A program made the translations under genes and the position numbers. Below the pieces are notes generated by a model. It was not told the DNA's origin, did not search any database, and saw nothing but the letters and a program-made list of their open reading frames with translations. DNA of 36,118 bases from an uncultured Clostridia bacterium (GTDB lineage Bacteria > Bacillota > Clostridia > Lachnospirales > CAG-274), in NCBI GenBank assembly GCA_944384215.1, contig CALWSN010000010.1, forward strand, positions 1 to 36,118. Reading direction: 5' to 3'. Shown piece after piece: positions 34,753 through 36,118 of the stretch; position 1 is the first letter of the stretch; each line of letters opens with the position of its first letter.

Positions 34753-35790
34753 ATGAGAGAAAAAATAGGATTTATAGCAGTAGGACAAGCAGGTGGAAAT
34801 ATAGGAAAGTTATTAAAAGATAAAAATTTTGATGTAGTTTTTATAAATTCTAGTGAAGGAGATTTAGGAACTTTAAGTGTTAATCAGGACTTAAAATACC
34901 ATATAACAAATGGACTTGGTTGTGCTAAAGATAGAGATAGTGCAAAACAAGTGGCTAAAGAAGACTTTAACAATATAAATAAATTTATAGATGATAAGCT
35001 AGGAAATAAGGAATTGTATTACATAATATTTTCTAGTGGTGGTGGTACAGGTAGTGGTATAAGCCCTGCACTTGCAAGGATATTAACTAAAGTTTTTAAT
35101 AAAAACATAGGATTAATAACTGTTTTACCAAGTGATGAAGATACACTACAAGCAAAGATTAATAGTTATGAGTGTACAAAAGAAATTACAGAAATAGAAG
35201 AATTATGTGGTATATTCTTTTTAGATAACAACACTAGAAAAGATATAGAACACATTAATAAAAAGTTTGTAAATTTATTTAATAAAATATTTGATTATAA
35301 AAAATATGAAACAATAAAAGGTAATATTGATGAAGCAGAAATATTAAAGTTATTACAAACAAAAGGTATGATTAATCTTTCAGGTTGTGAAAAAGGAGAA
35401 AATACAGAAAAACTTATAAAAAATATAGAAGAAGGAATTTTTGCTCCTTTTGAAAATGATAGAATTATAAAATATTTAGGTTTATCTAGGGGAATAAAAT
35501 TTGATGATGAGTTATTTAAAGAAAAAATAGGGAAATATTTAGATAAATTTGAAAATGTAAATCAAGAGTACACATTAGCTATATTAAGTGGTTTAAGTTT
35601 TCCATTGAAAAGAATTAATGATATAAAAGAAGAGGTTACAAAGGAAAAAGAAACTATAATAACACTTAACACAGAAAAGGAAATAAAACTGGAAGATTTA
35701 GATTTTATTAAGCCAAAAAAAGAAAAGAAACAAGAAGTTAAAGATGAAACAGAAGTTACGGTGGAAGATTTAATAAATGAGCTTTTTTAA
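34753..35790 (+). CDS. tubZ: TubZ-like tubulin/FtsZ-superfamily GTPase
   Basis: It forms GTP-driven filaments that move plasmid or phage DNA. The 345-aa protein has GQAGGN at 11-16 (T1 loop), SSGGGTGSG at 94-102 (tubulin signature T4), and NIDEAE at 191-196 followed by a KGMINLSG strand. The latter matches the catalytic T7 loop NxDxAD of FtsZ, with Glu replacing the last Asp. Overall length, the divergent body and a Lys/Glu-rich tail fit TubZ rather than cell-division FtsZ. The tail (about 300-345) ends TVEDLINELF, a likely partner-binding peptide. It follows tubR after a GGAG site and overlaps a 40-aa ORF. A chromosomal FtsZ would show much stronger conservation. Confidence 0.88.
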   Translation: MREKIGFIAVGQAGGNIGKLLKDKNFDVVFINSSEGDLGTLSVNQDLKYHITNGLGCAKDRDSAKQVAKEDFNNINKFIDDKLGNKELYYIIFSSGGGTGSGISPALARILTKVFNKNIGLITVLPSDEDTLQAKINSYECTKEITEIEELCGIFFLDNNTRKDIEHINKKFVNLFNKIFDYKKYETIKGNIDEAEILKLLQTKGMINLSGCEKGENTEKLIKNIEEGIFAPFENDRIIKYLGLSRGIKFDDELFKEKIGKYLDKFENVNQEYTLAILSGLSFPLKRINDIKEEVTKEKETIITLNTEKEIKLEDLDFIKPKKEKKQEVKDETEVTVEDLINELF

Positions 35791-35899
35791 GATATTTAAA
35801 GAATTAATTAGTAATACAGCTATTATATTAGTTTTAAATATTTTAGCTATATTAATACACTTTATAGCATTAAAAATTACAATTTTTTTAATATATTAA
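35777..35899 (+). CDS. 40-aa membrane peptide coupled to tubZ
   Basis: ATG 35777 overlaps the last 14 bases of tubZ. The peptide has a short amphipathic start (MSFFKIFKELIS) and one long hydrophobic helix (AIILVLNILAILIHFIALKI). No separate Shine-Dalgarno site is obvious, so translation would rely on ribosomes finishing tubZ. I recognise no family. Its placement makes a membrane link for the partition complex conceivable. The alternative is a chance ORF in AT-rich sequence, although it fills the gap between tubZ and the next gene almost exactly. Confidence 0.45.
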   Translation: MSFFKIFKELISNTAIILVLNILAILIHFIALKITIFLIY

Positions 35900-35909
35900 G
35901 AGGTGAAAT

Positions 35910-36118
35910 ATGAAGAAAGAAAACAAAAAATTTGCAGAAGAAAAGATAAAAGAATATTTCAATATAGAAGAGAAAATAGAGCTTACTAAAAATTTAATAG
36001 TGTCTTTAGAAGAAAAAAAGGAGATTTTAGAAGATAAAAATAAAAATTTAAAACTAGATTTTGATATAAATATTAAAAGTGGTGTCATCGATAGTATGCC
36101 TAAAGGTAGTAGTGATGG
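35910..36118 (+). CDS. Phage-type regulatory protein (DUF1492/ArpU/RinA-like), 3' partial
   Basis: Sixty-nine codons are visible before the window ends. The N-terminus is a charged helix with coiled-coil character (KKFAEEKIKEYFNIEEKIEL), then LIVSLEEKKEILEDKN, and the segment IKSGVIDSMPKGSSDG. That last phrase resembles the DMPxGSxxS region of small sigma-like phage proteins such as ArpU/RinA and DUF1492, which control late genes or DNA packaging in phages and integrative elements. GAGGTG precedes the ATG. The identification rests on a short motif and is tentative. Confidence 0.5.
   Translation, partial: MKKENKKFAEEKIKEYFNIEEKIELTKNLIVSLEEKKEILEDKNKNLKLDFDINIKSGVIDSMPKGSSD

Noticed and set aside
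34753..35790. Chromosomal cell-division FtsZ
   Set aside because: Outside the GTP-binding loops the sequence is too divergent, the gene has no ftsA neighbour, and it sits behind iterons and a TubR-like gene.

Overview
The window is AT-rich, roughly a quarter to 30% G+C by eye. Codon use favours AGA, ATA and TTA, Shine-Dalgarno sites are strong and GTG/TTG starts occur. Gene families (HrcA/CIRCE, SCWP-type CsaB and WecG/TagA, YitT, RpiR-PTS-NanE) point to a Gram-positive-type anaerobe of class Clostridia. I cannot name the genus.

Region 1 (1-12300, + strand) is a cell-surface polysaccharide locus: a Wzx-type flippase (cut by the window start), a frameshifted two-domain membrane protein, a WecC-type UDP-ManNAc dehydrogenase, two GT4 glycosyltransferases, a DUF4330 protein, a short repeat-bearing membrane protein, an O-antigen ligase/polymerase-like protein, a CsaB pyruvyltransferase, a small secreted protein and a WecG/TagA glycosyltransferase. 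YitT ends the run. Together they look like a pathway for a ManNAc/ManNAcA-containing, pyruvylated secondary cell wall polymer, the kind that anchors SLH-domain proteins.

Region 2 (12300-15530) is an amino-sugar uptake unit: a RpiR-family regulator divergent from a PTS EIICB and NanE (ManNAc-6-P epimerase). AT-rich dyads lie over both promoters. Region 3 (15530-21060, - strand) holds a CDF cation exporter, an FtsK/SpoIIIE translocase with a very Asn/Asp-rich linker and a membrane-anchored protein of unknown function. Region 4 (21120-26080, + strand) holds purK-purE, a small XRE regulator ending at a 52-bp perfect palindrome, and two tandem GGDEF membrane proteins that differ in their I-site. 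Region 5 (26080-31700) is the heat-shock locus hrcA-grpE-dnaK-dnaJ with a CIRCE operator. Between dnaK and dnaJ, on the opposite strand, lies a TIGR01906/DUF1461-type membrane protein gene interrupted by one in-frame stop.

Region 6 (31700-36118) changes character directly after the dnaJ terminator: small AT-rich genes with plasmid/phage affinities. It has a zinc-ribbon protein, a short SSB, a small membrane protein and a winged-helix protein that resembles replication initiators. A 465-bp intergenic region follows with three families of direct repeats and an AT-only core. Then come a small winged-helix protein and a tubulin/FtsZ-superfamily GTPase (TubR-TubZ), a 40-aa membrane peptide coupled to tubZ, and the start of a phage-type regulatory protein. 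The best reading is a plasmid-like or phage-like replicon with a type III (TubZRC) partition system, integrated downstream of dnaJ. It is the most interesting part of the window. No integrase or right-hand boundary is visible, because the window ends inside the element.
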